Source of the DNA: an archaeon | GTDB lineage: Archaea > Asgardarchaeota > Thorarchaeia > Thorarchaeales > Thorarchaeaceae | DNA: 64,000 nt | Assembly: GCA_024276825.1 (NCBI GenBank) | Contig: JAJRWI010000015.1 | Coordinates: 1-64,000, forward strand | Direction: 5' to 3' | Shown: positions 42,972-52,010 of the stretch, piece by piece | How the letters are laid out: the number at the start of each line of letters is the position of its first letter | How positions within the stretch are numbered: position 1 is the stretch's first letter | Notes under the pieces: model-generated | What the model was told of the DNA's origin: nothing | The model's input: only the letters and a program-made list of their open reading frames with translations | Databases searched by the model: none | Program-made: the position numbers and the translations under genes

Positions 42972-44555
42972 TTAGTCATCAACCACTACACCCAGCAAGA
43001 GCCCTTCACTTAAGACTTTCGTGATTTTGATGTCGAGTAAGGTTCCAGGTGAAAACCCCCCATGAACTGTCATTATAGGACCTTCGCCCAGAGGATAAAC
43101 GATTGAATATCCCTTTTTTGCCCATGATGGTTCTGCAACCACACCCCTTACTGTTTTACCCACATAGTCAGTCTTCTTTTCCCTATTGATCTCCTGAGCC
43201 ACCCTTCGCATCCTTTCAGCAAGTGGGTTTCTTAGAGTTGGTTCTGGAAAACTAGCAAATGCTGAATTGGGCAGAGGTCTGAATCCATAGAGAATCACTC
43301 GTTCAACGCCGATCTTGCTCAGCTCACGCATCATCGATATTGACTGCTCTACAGATTCTGGAGTCTCGCCAGGCAGACCGTAGATGAGATATACAAAGGG
43401 GTTCATTCCATATGACCTCGCAGTCCTTACAGCCCTAATGACATCATAGGGTGTACCACATTTTCCTATCTGTCGGGCGTGATGCTCAGACCCTGTTTCA
43501 AGACCAATGTTGGGAGAAGTTGTTGGAACGGACTTTGCAATCACTTGAGCCACATCATCAGTGAACAAACAGGCCTTAATGTTCTCTATCGCAAGGTGTG
43601 TGTTGTTGTTATCAAACTGAGGCAGCGAAACAATATCATTCAGCAAAGATGATATTGCGTCGAGATTGGGCTTGGGTTCGCACGCATCTGTCAGTGGATG
43701 ACTGCCGCGCATATAGTCCAAGAAGTCGGGGGCCTCAAGTACAATTCGATGTACGCCCAGCTCGAGAAGACCTCTGATTTCTTCCACTATGTCTGTTTTA
43801 GATCTACTGCGGGGAGGGCCCCAAGTAGAGGGCACACTGCAAAAGCCACAGCCAGGCGGTATATCTATAGGGCAATCCAGGCGGGTTTCGAGGTCTGCAG
43901 AGAAACAGTTTCCGCAATCATTGCATTGCCGGCCATCAGGAAGTTGTAATGCGGTGCGTTGAAAGTTCGAGCACCCCCTTAAAACTTCCACATAGACTTT
44001 GCTGGCCTGGTATGCTTGGTAGTCAACAATCCTGTCGACCGATGGTCTGAACTTAGACAGGTCATCTTCTGGGATCAGACTACGACGCCTATTGATTACG
44101 GGTTGTCCTGATTCAAAATAACCAATCCCAGTAATATGCGATAGGTCAATGCGCTCATCAAAGAAGTTTTTGCTAATGAGTTCAGTCAAGGTTCCTTCGC
44201 CCTCGCCTATAACGAGAACATCGGGATGCAATGCTTTTAGGACAGGTTTTGGATCTAATGCAATGGGACCTCCAACAATGACCAGTCCAGACTTATTTGC
44301 CCTTCGCCAAGATTGGATGACATGTCTGCATGAGTCAATGTCCATTGTCATGGCGCTAATAGTGAGATGACTGAACCTCTTGAGTTGCCTGCGGGAAGTT
44401 ATGTCTTCAGAACGGATAATCCTACATTCAAGATCATTGGCCTCAAAGATGCCAGCAATTGTTCTTGGCCCGCATCCTATGGAGTCACGCGAGCTCTTCC
44501 TCCTACCGTGACCTGCTGCAAGGGCATCTACAATAAGAATGCTTTCGACCATCAT
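42972..44555 (-). CDS. B12-binding radical SAM protein with TRAM-like C-terminus
   Basis: The 527-residue protein has an N-terminal cobalamin-binding-like Rossmann region (VIVGGPIALDPKPV, IGEGEGTL). The radical SAM domain has cysteines in an unusual C-x7-C-x2-C arrangement (CPIDIPPGCGFC), preceded by further cysteines (CNDCGNC). LETGSEHHAR and YLIYGLPGET are SAM-radical barrel motifs. A TRAM-like domain ends the protein (VGKTVRGVVAEPSW, GTLLDIKITKV), suggesting RNA or nucleotide binding. It is related in layout to methylthiotransferases, but the spacing differs, so no activity is assigned. Confidence 0.8.
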   Translation of the reverse strand: MMVESILIVDALAAGHGRRKSSRDSIGCGPRTIAGIFEANDLECRIIRSEDITSRRQLKRFSHLTISAMTMDIDSCRHVIQSWRRANKSGLVIVGGPIALDPKPVLKALHPDVLVIGEGEGTLTELISKNFFDERIDLSHITGIGYFESGQPVINRRRSLIPEDDLSKFRPSVDRIVDYQAYQASKVYVEVLRGCSNFQRTALQLPDGRQCNDCGNCFSADLETRLDCPIDIPPGCGFCSVPSTWGPPRSRSKTDIVEEIRGLLELGVHRIVLEAPDFLDYMRGSHPLTDACEPKPNLDAISSLLNDIVSLPQFDNNNTHLAIENIKACLFTDDVAQVIAKSVPTTSPNIGLETGSEHHARQIGKCGTPYDVIRAVRTARSYGMNPFVYLIYGLPGETPESVEQSISMMRELSKIGVERVILYGFRPLPNSAFASFPEPTLRNPLAERMRRVAQEINREKKTDYVGKTVRGVVAEPSWAKKGYSIVYPLGEGPIMTVHGGFSPGTLLDIKITKVLSEGLLLGVVVDD

Positions 44556-44713
44556 AGACTCAATATGCTATTCTAGTTATCAATGATTTGAAATTGAACT
44601 ATGATCAGTTCATCCATGTCAAAACCAGATAAAGATTCATATCCTTAGAACTTATATGGGACATAGTTCCATATACTTTCAATATAACAAAATAACAAGG
44701 AGTAAATCGCTGA

Positions 44714-45052
44714 GTGTCTGACGATGAGATATGTCCAAATTGTGGACTACCCAAGGACTTGTGTGTGTGCGAAACCATAGCACAGGAAGAAGCTCGAATA
44801 ACAGTGAGGGTCGAAAGACGAAAATGGGGCCGACTTACAACGGTCATTGAAGGTTTTGATAAGAATATTGACATTAATGAGTTGGCCACAAAACTGAAGG
44901 GAAAACTGGCATGTGGTGGCGCAGCAAAACATGGTCATGTCGAACTTCAGGGGGACCACCGCGGTGTGATTGTCAGCGTGCTCTCACAGATGGGCTTTCC
45001 TGAGGACACCATCACTGTTGATTGGACCTTTAGTCAATCAAGGCGCCGTTAG
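44714..45052 (+). CDS. Translation initiation factor aIF1 (SUI1)
   Basis: The 112-residue protein starts at a GTG preceded by AAGGAG. Its N-terminal zinc-like CPNCGLPKDLCVC and the SUI1 core (KWGRLTTVIEGFD, KLKGKLACGGAAKHGHVELQ, VLSQMGFPED) match archaeal aIF1. It promotes start-codon selection on the small ribosomal subunit. No operon partner is adjacent. Confidence 0.95.
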   Translation: MSDDEICPNCGLPKDLCVCETIAQEEARITVRVERRKWGRLTTVIEGFDKNIDINELATKLKGKLACGGAAKHGHVELQGDHRGVIVSVLSQMGFPEDTITVDWTFSQSRRR

Positions 45053-45121
45053 TAATATTATCACTTACCAACAATATCCATTATGACGAGAGGAAGTTAG
45101 GAATTCATGATGATCTCAGAT

Positions 45122-46069
45122 CTATGAGATACTCAATGTGTCAATGCCTAGTTTCTGAACTAGCTCTTTGTATCTATTCCGCACGGTGACCTCTGTTACT
45201 CTCGCCACCTCGGCAATTTCTCGTTGTGTGCGCCGCTCATCAAGCATTATTGAAGCGATGTAGATTGCCGCAGCGGCCAACCCTAGTGGATCACGGCCAA
45301 TGGTCAGGCCAAAGTCTCGACCCCGTTCTAATAGTTCAATTGTTCTAAGCTGCACTCTGCTTGATAATGACAGTTCAGAGATGAATCTTCCAATATAGTC
45401 AACAGGATTGCTTAATGGGACCTTTAGATTTAGGCTTCTCAATAAAAGACGGTAACATTGTCCCAGCTTCTTTCTACTGACACGTGAGGCATCTGCCACC
45501 TCATCCAGGGGCCTTGGCTTCGAACGAATTCTACAAGCGGCATATATCGTGGCAGCGACCATGGCCTCAATCGATCGTCCTCTGACAAGCTTGTTTTGAA
45601 TTGACTTTCTGTACAAGAGTGCTGCCAATTCTCTGATCTGCGAGGGAATCTGAAGTTGTGAGGCAAGGCGCTCCAGTTCGTTCATGGCTTGAGCAAGGTT
45701 TCTATCAAGAGACGAGTGCACTCTTGAACGTATCTGCCATTTCCTTAATCGATAAATCTCCGAACGTCTTGTGGGGCTTAACTTGCGACCTGACATGTCT
45801 TGGTCCCGCCAGTCTATCATAGTGGATAGTCCTTTATCGTGGATGGTGTATCTTAATGGAGCACCGACCCTGCTTCGCGCATCTGACTCCTCAGCACTAA
45901 AGGCCCGCCACTCAGCTCCAGTGTCGATTCTCCGGTCGGATAATACAAGACCACACCCTCCACAGACTCTCTCACCCCGTGCAAGGTCATCATGAAAGAC
46001 TGTTGAGCCGCACTCAGGGCAGATATATTCACTGGAAGAAGTGTTTGCACCCTTCTTTCGCCCTGCCAT
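45122..46069 (-). CDS. tfb: Second transcription factor TFB
   Basis: Starting at MAGRKKGANT (46069) gives 315 residues, the same length as the TFB at 29128. The zinc ribbon (CPECGSTVF...CGGCGLV), B-finger (TGAEWRAFSAEESDARSR) and two cyclin repeats (to TVRNRYKELVQ) are complete. The frame extends 13 codons further upstream, but the shared AGRKKG start favours 46069. Two TFBs may recognise different promoters or conditions. Confidence 0.95.
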   Translation of the reverse strand: MAGRKKGANTSSSEYICPECGSTVFHDDLARGERVCGGCGLVLSDRRIDTGAEWRAFSAEESDARSRVGAPLRYTIHDKGLSTMIDWRDQDMSGRKLSPTRRSEIYRLRKWQIRSRVHSSLDRNLAQAMNELERLASQLQIPSQIRELAALLYRKSIQNKLVRGRSIEAMVAATIYAACRIRSKPRPLDEVADASRVSRKKLGQCYRLLLRSLNLKVPLSNPVDYIGRFISELSLSSRVQLRTIELLERGRDFGLTIGRDPLGLAAAAIYIASIMLDERRTQREIAEVARVTEVTVRNRYKELVQKLGIDTLSIS

Positions 46070-46284
46070 TACTTCTTGCGAACGATCCAATCCCAATCCT
46101 CTCTCCAAATGGTTTGGGTCGCAAAGCTGCCAGAAGTCAAAGAGAGGGTCAAAGTTCTAAGACAAGCTCCCAGACCACACTAATGTCTAAAGGTAAAATT
46201 TGCTTTTAATGATTGTGGGAAAAAGAGCATTAGGCATGAACTCACCACTTTAGCACAATAATTATGGATTTGCAGTATGCCATT

Positions 46285-47226
46285 TCAGGTGGTGCGTTCA
46301 CAACCATCTTCAGTGATTATGACTGTATGTTCATGTTGCGAAACAAACTCGCCCTTCTCTTCTGCAAGGATGTGGTGCGCAATGAGTGCACCATTCTGTT
46401 GAAGCTCACGGATTGCCATCTTTAAAGAAGCGTGTTTCATCTGCCTTGCAAGCCAACGTTCTGCAAATGGGAACTCCTTGTATGACTTGCGGGCAATTCC
46501 TAAGAACTGCTTGGTCCCTTTGAAACGGACAGGTACACGAATGGGTAAGAGTTGATAGATCTGTGGATTTGGCAGGTCAGTGACATTTCCAGAACCCGTG
46601 CTAGCGAATGTTTCTACAGCGTATACTTCACCCTCTTCAACGATGACCTCGGACTTTCCAGACACACAGGGAATCTGCTTTTCAGCATGAAGTTCCCACT
46701 CGTTTAATTGGTGTCCGCTGAGTTGCTTGATAGGCTTGAATCCTGCACTAACAATGGTGTCTTCAATGAGAGCGCCAATTGTGTTGAGTTTGGCGCCAGG
46801 ACGTAGCATCTTGATTGCGAGTTCGGTCGCTTCAACTGACGCATGAACAAGTCCTTCATAATCAGGGTTCAATGCGATAGTGAAGGCGGAGTCAGAGATG
46901 CATCCATCAATGTGGGCACCACAATCGACAGTGACAAGGTCTCCTTCTTGTATCACAGTTTCATCATTCAATGGTGATGTATAATGAGCGGCGATGTTGT
47001 TTATTGACACATTACAGGGGAATGAGAGACCTGTGGCATGTTCAAGAATATAGCCCTCAACAGCCTCCACAATATCAATCACTTTTGTGCCGGGCTTAAT
47101 CATAGGCCTTGCCATTTCAAGGGCCTCTCTTGCAACAACTCCCGCCTTGCGCCACTTGGCCCAGGGGTCGTCTGATTCCTCAGGCTCATTATCATCAACG
47201 GATTCAACAGGCTTCTCTTCCGGCAC
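46285..47226 (-). CDS. map: Methionine aminopeptidase, type II
   Basis: The 313-residue protein has the M24 metal ligands in GDLVTVDCGAHIDGCISDSAFT, LSGHQLNEWELH, the glutamate in YAVETFAST, and VSQHEHTVII near the end. The insertion typical of type II enzymes lies around residue 180-250. It removes initiator methionine from nascent proteins. An acidic N-terminal extension (about 20 residues, EEKPVESVDDNEPEE) is present. Confidence 0.94.
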   Translation of the reverse strand: MPEEKPVESVDDNEPEESDDPWAKWRKAGVVAREALEMARPMIKPGTKVIDIVEAVEGYILEHATGLSFPCNVSINNIAAHYTSPLNDETVIQEGDLVTVDCGAHIDGCISDSAFTIALNPDYEGLVHASVEATELAIKMLRPGAKLNTIGALIEDTIVSAGFKPIKQLSGHQLNEWELHAEKQIPCVSGKSEVIVEEGEVYAVETFASTGSGNVTDLPNPQIYQLLPIRVPVRFKGTKQFLGIARKSYKEFPFAERWLARQMKHASLKMAIRELQQNGALIAHHILAEEKGEFVSQHEHTVIITEDGCERTT

Positions 47227-47293
47227 AATATCACCTCAGACTACGAAGGTCAACTGAGTGCACATTATAAAAAGTGTTAGCTTGGTGATTAAT

Positions 47294-47692
47294 TTACAAG
47301 ATTGATTCTATACTTCTAGCCACACGGGTCATCATTAGCAACATGTAGCCAAGATTCACCTTCTTGTTGGTGAGAACAGCAAGCAGAGCATCTTTTCCTG
47401 CACCGCTAATTATGATGTATCCATGCTCACCCTCGATAAACATTCTCACAAAACCACCGCGTTTCAGTTCATCGAAGACGCGACTTGTTGCATCTTGAAT
47501 CTGCATGGATCGACCAGCAATCACGTCTTCTTCAGGAACTTGGCTCTTGTCAACTTTCTCCGGATAATGGCTACAAATGGGAAGTCCTTGAGAAGTAGAG
47601 ATAATCATGCTTGCCTGCACATTACCCTGGGAGGCACGGTTGAGTCCCTCTAGCAGATTGATCAGTTGTTGGGTCTTACTTGACAAATTCAT
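47294..47692 (-). CDS. Roadblock/LC7-domain protein
   Basis: The 132-residue protein has the roadblock fold pattern: a long first helix (TQQLINLLEGLNRAS), ASMIISTSQGLPICSH, a middle helix, GFVRMFIEGEHGYIIISGA and LLAVLTNKKVNLGYML. Roadblock domains dimerise and serve as platforms for small GTPases of the Ras/MglA type. No GTPase is adjacent. Asgard archaea have many such proteins. Confidence 0.88.
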   Translation of the reverse strand: MNLSSKTQQLINLLEGLNRASQGNVQASMIISTSQGLPICSHYPEKVDKSQVPEEDVIAGRSMQIQDATSRVFDELKRGGFVRMFIEGEHGYIIISGAGKDALLAVLTNKKVNLGYMLLMMTRVARSIESIL

Positions 47693-47752
47693 TCCTCCCG
47701 TGGTGAGGTAATAATGTTACTAGATTATTTAAACATGAATGGTGTCAACTAT

Positions 47753-48523
47753 TCAAATCTTTTCAGCACCCACTGCTTTAAGACCTTCTATGATGTTTCG
47801 AAGTCCCTTGCCCTTGTCCTCAAGAATGTGCTTCTCAAGGTAGGTTCCTTGTACGACAATCGAAGCGCCTGCCTTAACAGCATTGACGACAGACTCGCGA
47901 TCATTAAAACCACCGCCCGTAATCAAGGGTATGTTGGTGAGCTGAGACACAACAGAGATGAATTCTGGTGGAACGCCGCCTCCCTCAGCACCACTACCAG
48001 CCTCGAGATAAACAAGTTTGAAGCCTATCAGTTCTGCCGCCATGGCATATGCCAGTGCAAGCTTTGGCTTGTCCCTTGGAAATACCTTGGCGTCTCCGAC
48101 CCATGCTGCGGTCTTACCAGGTGCAACTAGGAGATATGCCATAGAGATAGGTTCAATCTCACTGAGCTTGACGTTAGCTGCCGCTAGAGCCTGTGCGTGA
48201 ATAATCCAATATGGGTTAGTACTATTCAGAAGACTCATGAAGAACATGGCGTCTGCGTATCTCGACACTCCAGATATGTTGCCTGGGAACAATATGGTTG
48301 GAATCTCAACAGCATCGGTGATTGCCTTGACTGCCTCATCGATGATCCCGAAGGCAGTGCTGCCTCCAATCATTATGGCATCAGTGCCTGCCGACTCTGC
48401 AAATCTAGCAATCTTCACACAGGACTCAACACCCATCTTCAAGGGATCTGGGTCAATCAGACTGAAATGAAGAGCTCCCTCTTTATTGAGCTTCTCAGTG
48501 ATGTAATTCCATACTCTTCCCAT
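47753..48523 (-). CDS. Geranylgeranylglyceryl phosphate synthase
   Basis: The 256-residue TIM-barrel protein has LIDPDPLKMG (residues 23-32), MIGGSTAFG, LFPGNISGVSRYADA, YLEAGSGAEG and ITGGGFNDRE with VVQGTYLE. These are the signatures of the GGGP synthase/PcrB family (archaeal group). It links geranylgeranyl diphosphate to sn-glycerol-1-phosphate, the first ether bond of archaeal lipids. Confidence 0.95.
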   Translation of the reverse strand: MGRVWNYITEKLNKEGALHFSLIDPDPLKMGVESCVKIARFAESAGTDAIMIGGSTAFGIIDEAVKAITDAVEIPTILFPGNISGVSRYADAMFFMSLLNSTNPYWIIHAQALAAANVKLSEIEPISMAYLLVAPGKTAAWVGDAKVFPRDKPKLALAYAMAAELIGFKLVYLEAGSGAEGGGVPPEFISVVSQLTNIPLITGGGFNDRESVVNAVKAGASIVVQGTYLEKHILEDKGKGLRNIIEGLKAVGAEKI

Positions 48524-48613
48524 TCTAATGGTCTCCTAGAGTTAGAAAGGAGCACGGATGTCCTTCTTTTTATCATTTTGGTGCTCAAGTAATGAGTACA
48601 AATCTCAGATTTT

Positions 48614-49246
48614 TCATAAATGTCGAAGTCTGGGAAACAGCATCCCTGTTGATTTTTGGTATTCAATGTATCTATCACCAAAATATCTTACTAGCATGAC
48701 TTCTTCCCTTATTGCGACCGAGTAGTAGCCAGGAATGCCAATCAGAAGCATTAGAGTTACTAGTGAGGGAATTAGAATAAAAAGACCTGTGAAAATCATT
48801 ATGTATGATGAGTAAGATGGATGGCGTATTATCGAGTAAGGCCCCGTAGTCACAAGCTCATGATTTGCACTCATCTCCCACGATATTACTTTTGCCTTAC
48901 GTTCAGCTCTTGACCATAAATGAAAAACCAGCCCAATAACAACCATTGTTAGTCCCAGTATCCATATTGGTTCAGGAGGATCAATAATTTGGAATATAAT
49001 TAAGAAACTAAGCAAGCTGACATTTGCAGTCATCCATGATATAATGATCGCAAGAATTACTGCCATTGCTCCTAATGTAGATATAGCCACAGCAACAATT
49101 GCAAATGCAGAGTTTTGATCTTCAGAATTATGATACATTATTTCTGGTCTACTCTTAATCTTCCTGTAGTCATAGTAGAGATGAACAAGTATGTCAATGA
49201 ATACAATCGGAGTGATGAGAGTCCCAGTGATGCTCAGATCAAACAT
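48614..49246 (-). CDS. ICMT-like membrane methyltransferase (second copy)
   Basis: The 210-residue protein has about five transmembrane segments and the C-terminal signature NHELVTTGPYSIIRHPSYSSY, then IREEVMLVRYFGDRYIEYQ, as in isoprenylcysteine carboxyl methyltransferases. It is a distant homologue of the gene at 28139 and points the same way as the GGGP synthase. Substrate unknown; a membrane lipid or prenylated cysteine is inferred. Confidence 0.82.
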   Translation of the reverse strand: MFDLSITGTLITPIVFIDILVHLYYDYRKIKSRPEIMYHNSEDQNSAFAIVAVAISTLGAMAVILAIIISWMTANVSLLSFLIIFQIIDPPEPIWILGLTMVVIGLVFHLWSRAERKAKVISWEMSANHELVTTGPYSIIRHPSYSSYIMIFTGLFILIPSLVTLMLLIGIPGYYSVAIREEVMLVRYFGDRYIEYQKSTGMLFPRLRHL

Positions 49247-49396
49247 GCGATGTTGATTGTATGTCTATTATAAAGAATTTATCAATAGATGATGATTTTT
49301 GCAGATTATTGCAATCGTAAGGCTTTATTACTGCAAGTTCTCTGGCCGCTTGCATCATTCGTGCATTAATATCACTACATACCTGAGGATACAGTC

Positions 49397-51361
49397 ATGG
49401 CCGAACCAAGAATAGGAGTTTTTCTCTGTCATTGTGGAAGCAATATAGCTGGGGTCGTTGATATTCCAAGAGTTCTTGAAGTAGTGAAGGGGCTCCCAAA
49501 TGTTATTCATGCAGAAGAGTACAAATATGTCTGCTCTAAGCCGGGACAGCAGATAATCAAGGACAGAATCAGAGAGCATGGCTTGACCAGAGTTGTCATA
49601 GGGGCATGTTCTCCCAGAATGCATGAAACCACCTTCAGGCAAACGATGCGAGAAGCAGACCTGAACCCATACCTCCTTGAGATTGCCAATATTCGAGAAC
49701 ACTGCTCATGGATCCATCAGGACAACCCTGAAGCTGCTACAGACAAGGCCATTGACTTGGTCAGGATGAGCATTGCACGGGCCAGACTTCTTGAACCGCT
49801 TGAGGAAACAGAGGTCGAGATCAAAAAGGCATCACTTGTGATTGGTGGTGGTATTGCGGGAATCTCAGCAGCCCTTGACCTTGCTAATGCAGGATTCAAG
49901 GTATACTTGATTGAGAAACGCCCATCGATTGGTGGAAACATGGCACGGATTGACAAGACATTCCCCACCCTCGATTGCTCCTCATGTATTCTGACACCAC
50001 GAATGGCTGAGGCCGGATCACATCCAAACATTGAGTTGTTGACACTTGCAAAGGTTGACAAGGTGGATGGATATGTGGGCAATTTCACCGTCACAATCAA
50101 GAAGCTGCCAAGGTATGTGGATATTGACAAATGCACATCTTGTGGGGACTGCGCTTCAATCTGTCCTGTAGACATCCCCTCAGAGTTTGATGCATTTCTA
50201 GCATATCGAAAGGCAATATACATCCCCTTTGCCCAAGCCGTCCCCTCTGCATATGTTTTGGACATGGAAAACTGCCTTGGTGTTGATGCAGTCAGATGTG
50301 GAAAATGCAAGACTGCGTGTGAGGCGGATGCTATAGACTATGATGATCATGAGAGGTTAATCAAAGTAGAGGTCGGTACAATAATTGTTGCAACGGGCTA
50401 CGAGATCTTTGATGCTTCTCAAAAGGAAGAGTATGGCTATGGCGAGTTTCCAAATGTGGTCAACTTGATGGAAGTCGAACGAATGTTGAACTCTGCAGGA
50501 CCGACTCAGGGACACATCACAAGACCCTCAGACTTAAAGGAGGCCAAACGCATTGTATATGTTCAATGCGTTGGAAGCCGGGATGAACGAACGAACAGTT
50601 ATTGCTCTCGGGTATGTTGCATGACTGCAGTGAAGCAGGCAAGAATGATTCGTGAAAAGACTGGTGCGGAGGTCTATGTGTTCTATATTGATCTGCGCTC
50701 ATTTGGCAAGGGATATGAGGAGTTCTATGAAACTACAGCTCGGCAGGGAGTGACGTTCATCCGAGGGCGTGTTGGAGAGATCATTGAGGACCTAGATACT
50801 CACAATTTGACTGTCAGGGGCGAGGACACACTTCTTAGCAAACCAATTGAATTACATGATGTTGATCTCGTTGTTCTCTCCACGGGCATTGTCCCACCAG
50901 TTGATGTAAGAGAAGTCGCCAAAGCTCTTAACCTGAGTTTCTCGCCTGACGGATTTCTCATGGAAGCCCATCCGAAACTCAGGCCTGTTGACTCGTTCAA
51001 CGATGGGGTCTTTGTTGCTGGAATGGCACAGGGCCCCAAAGATATCCCCGACACCGTGGCTCAAGCAAAGGCGGCAGCTGCAGGAGCAATGGCCCTGATG
51101 GGTAGAGGAAAGATAACAATCGAGCCATATTACTCTGTTATAGATGAGGACAGGTGTTCTGGCTGTAAAGTGTGTGTCACAGTCTGCCCATATAGTGCGA
51201 TCAGAATTAATGAACGAGGGCATGCAGAAGTCAATCCTGCTCTCTGTAAGGGATGCGGTACATGCACAGCATCATGCACAAGTGGTGCCATAAAGTCCCA
51301 ACATTACACCGACGGACAGATAGCTGCAATGATTGAAGAGTACCTGTCAACTTTTGAGTGA
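49397..51361 (+). CDS. hdrA: Heterodisulfide reductase subunit A-like protein
   Basis: The 654-residue flavo-Fe-S protein has an N-terminal CHCG motif and a Rossmann FAD motif (VIGGGIAGISAALDLA, about residues 147-162). DCSSCILTPRM carries Cys at a position that is Sec in some methanogens, as I recall. There is one internal ferredoxin cluster (CTSCGDCASICP) and two C-terminal ones (CSGCKVCVTVCP and CKGCGTCTASC). HdrA is the electron-bifurcating hub coupling ferredoxin, hydrogenase or formate and disulfide/quinone-like acceptors. HdrB and HdrC are not adjacent. Confidence 0.94.
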   Translation: MAEPRIGVFLCHCGSNIAGVVDIPRVLEVVKGLPNVIHAEEYKYVCSKPGQQIIKDRIREHGLTRVVIGACSPRMHETTFRQTMREADLNPYLLEIANIREHCSWIHQDNPEAATDKAIDLVRMSIARARLLEPLEETEVEIKKASLVIGGGIAGISAALDLANAGFKVYLIEKRPSIGGNMARIDKTFPTLDCSSCILTPRMAEAGSHPNIELLTLAKVDKVDGYVGNFTVTIKKLPRYVDIDKCTSCGDCASICPVDIPSEFDAFLAYRKAIYIPFAQAVPSAYVLDMENCLGVDAVRCGKCKTACEADAIDYDDHERLIKVEVGTIIVATGYEIFDASQKEEYGYGEFPNVVNLMEVERMLNSAGPTQGHITRPSDLKEAKRIVYVQCVGSRDERTNSYCSRVCCMTAVKQARMIREKTGAEVYVFYIDLRSFGKGYEEFYETTARQGVTFIRGRVGEIIEDLDTHNLTVRGEDTLLSKPIELHDVDLVVLSTGIVPPVDVREVAKALNLSFSPDGFLMEAHPKLRPVDSFNDGVFVAGMAQGPKDIPDTVAQAKAAAAGAMALMGRGKITIEPYYSVIDEDRCSGCKVCVTVCPYSAIRINERGHAEVNPALCKGCGTCTASCTSGAIKSQHYTDGQIAAMIEEYLSTFE

Positions 51362-51392
51362 TGGTGGTCAGAGTAGAAGTGAGTGATTTCAG

Positions 51393-52010
51393 TTGAGAGA
51401 GAGAGACCTTACTACAGCAGTTCTTGCTGGGGGCAATTCTGAACGATTTGGGTCATATAAGGCCCTTGCACACTTTAGAGGGACTCCTCTAATCAAACAT
51501 ATGGTAGAGATTGCAAAACATCTCTCCGAAAAGATACTGATTGTGGTTTCAAATGATGAGCAGAGAGCAGAGATTGAGAACATTGTTAGTAAAGTGAAGA
51601 TTGTTACTGATCCTGCAAACGCGCCACGTTGCGCTCTCACAGGAGCCATTACTGCCTTTGAGTTTGCAGACACAAAACACACTATGCTCCTGCCAGTTGA
51701 TACTCCCTTAGCAAGAGTGGAGATACTACAGATAATAGCTGATCTTGCAGGTCTACACGGAGCTGTGATTCCAACCTGGCCCAACGGGTACATTGAGCCA
51801 TTACATTCAGTGTATCATTCAGAGCATGCATATGGCCAAGGGCTCAAGGTCATCCGTGAAGGTAGTCACAAAATGAAGGACATGATAGCCTCCCTTGAAA
51901 ACGTGCTTGGGATCTCAACACATGTGTTGAAGCAGTTTGATCCGGATCTGTTGACCTTCAGGAATGTCAACACAAGGGATGATCTGAGAGAACTTGAGAG
52001 ATTGGTCTAG
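51393..52010 (+). CDS. mobA: Molybdenum cofactor guanylyltransferase
   Basis: The 205-residue nucleotidyltransferase starts at TTG 51393. It has TTAVLAGGNSERFGSYKALAHF (the L-A-G-G-x-S-x-R-x-G signature with the catalytic lysine), MLLPVDTPLA (metal-binding aspartate) and IPTWPNGYIEPLHSVY. MobA makes the guanine dinucleotide form of molybdopterin used by Mo/W enzymes such as formate dehydrogenase. It overlaps the convergent hypD gene by 4 bp. Confidence 0.9.
   Translation: MRERDLTTAVLAGGNSERFGSYKALAHFRGTPLIKHMVEIAKHLSEKILIVVSNDEQRAEIENIVSKVKIVTDPANAPRCALTGAITAFEFADTKHTMLLPVDTPLARVEILQIIADLAGLHGAVIPTWPNGYIEPLHSVYHSEHAYGQGLKVIREGSHKMKDMIASLENVLGISTHVLKQFDPDLLTFRNVNTRDDLRELERLV

Noticed and set aside
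44605..44889. A 94-residue minus-strand frame over the aIF1 gene
   Set aside because: It is the antisense shadow of a clear SUI1 gene.
49977..50010. Possible selenocysteine site in HdrA
   Set aside because: The DCSSCILTP position encodes cysteine, not an in-frame TGA, so this HdrA is the Cys form.
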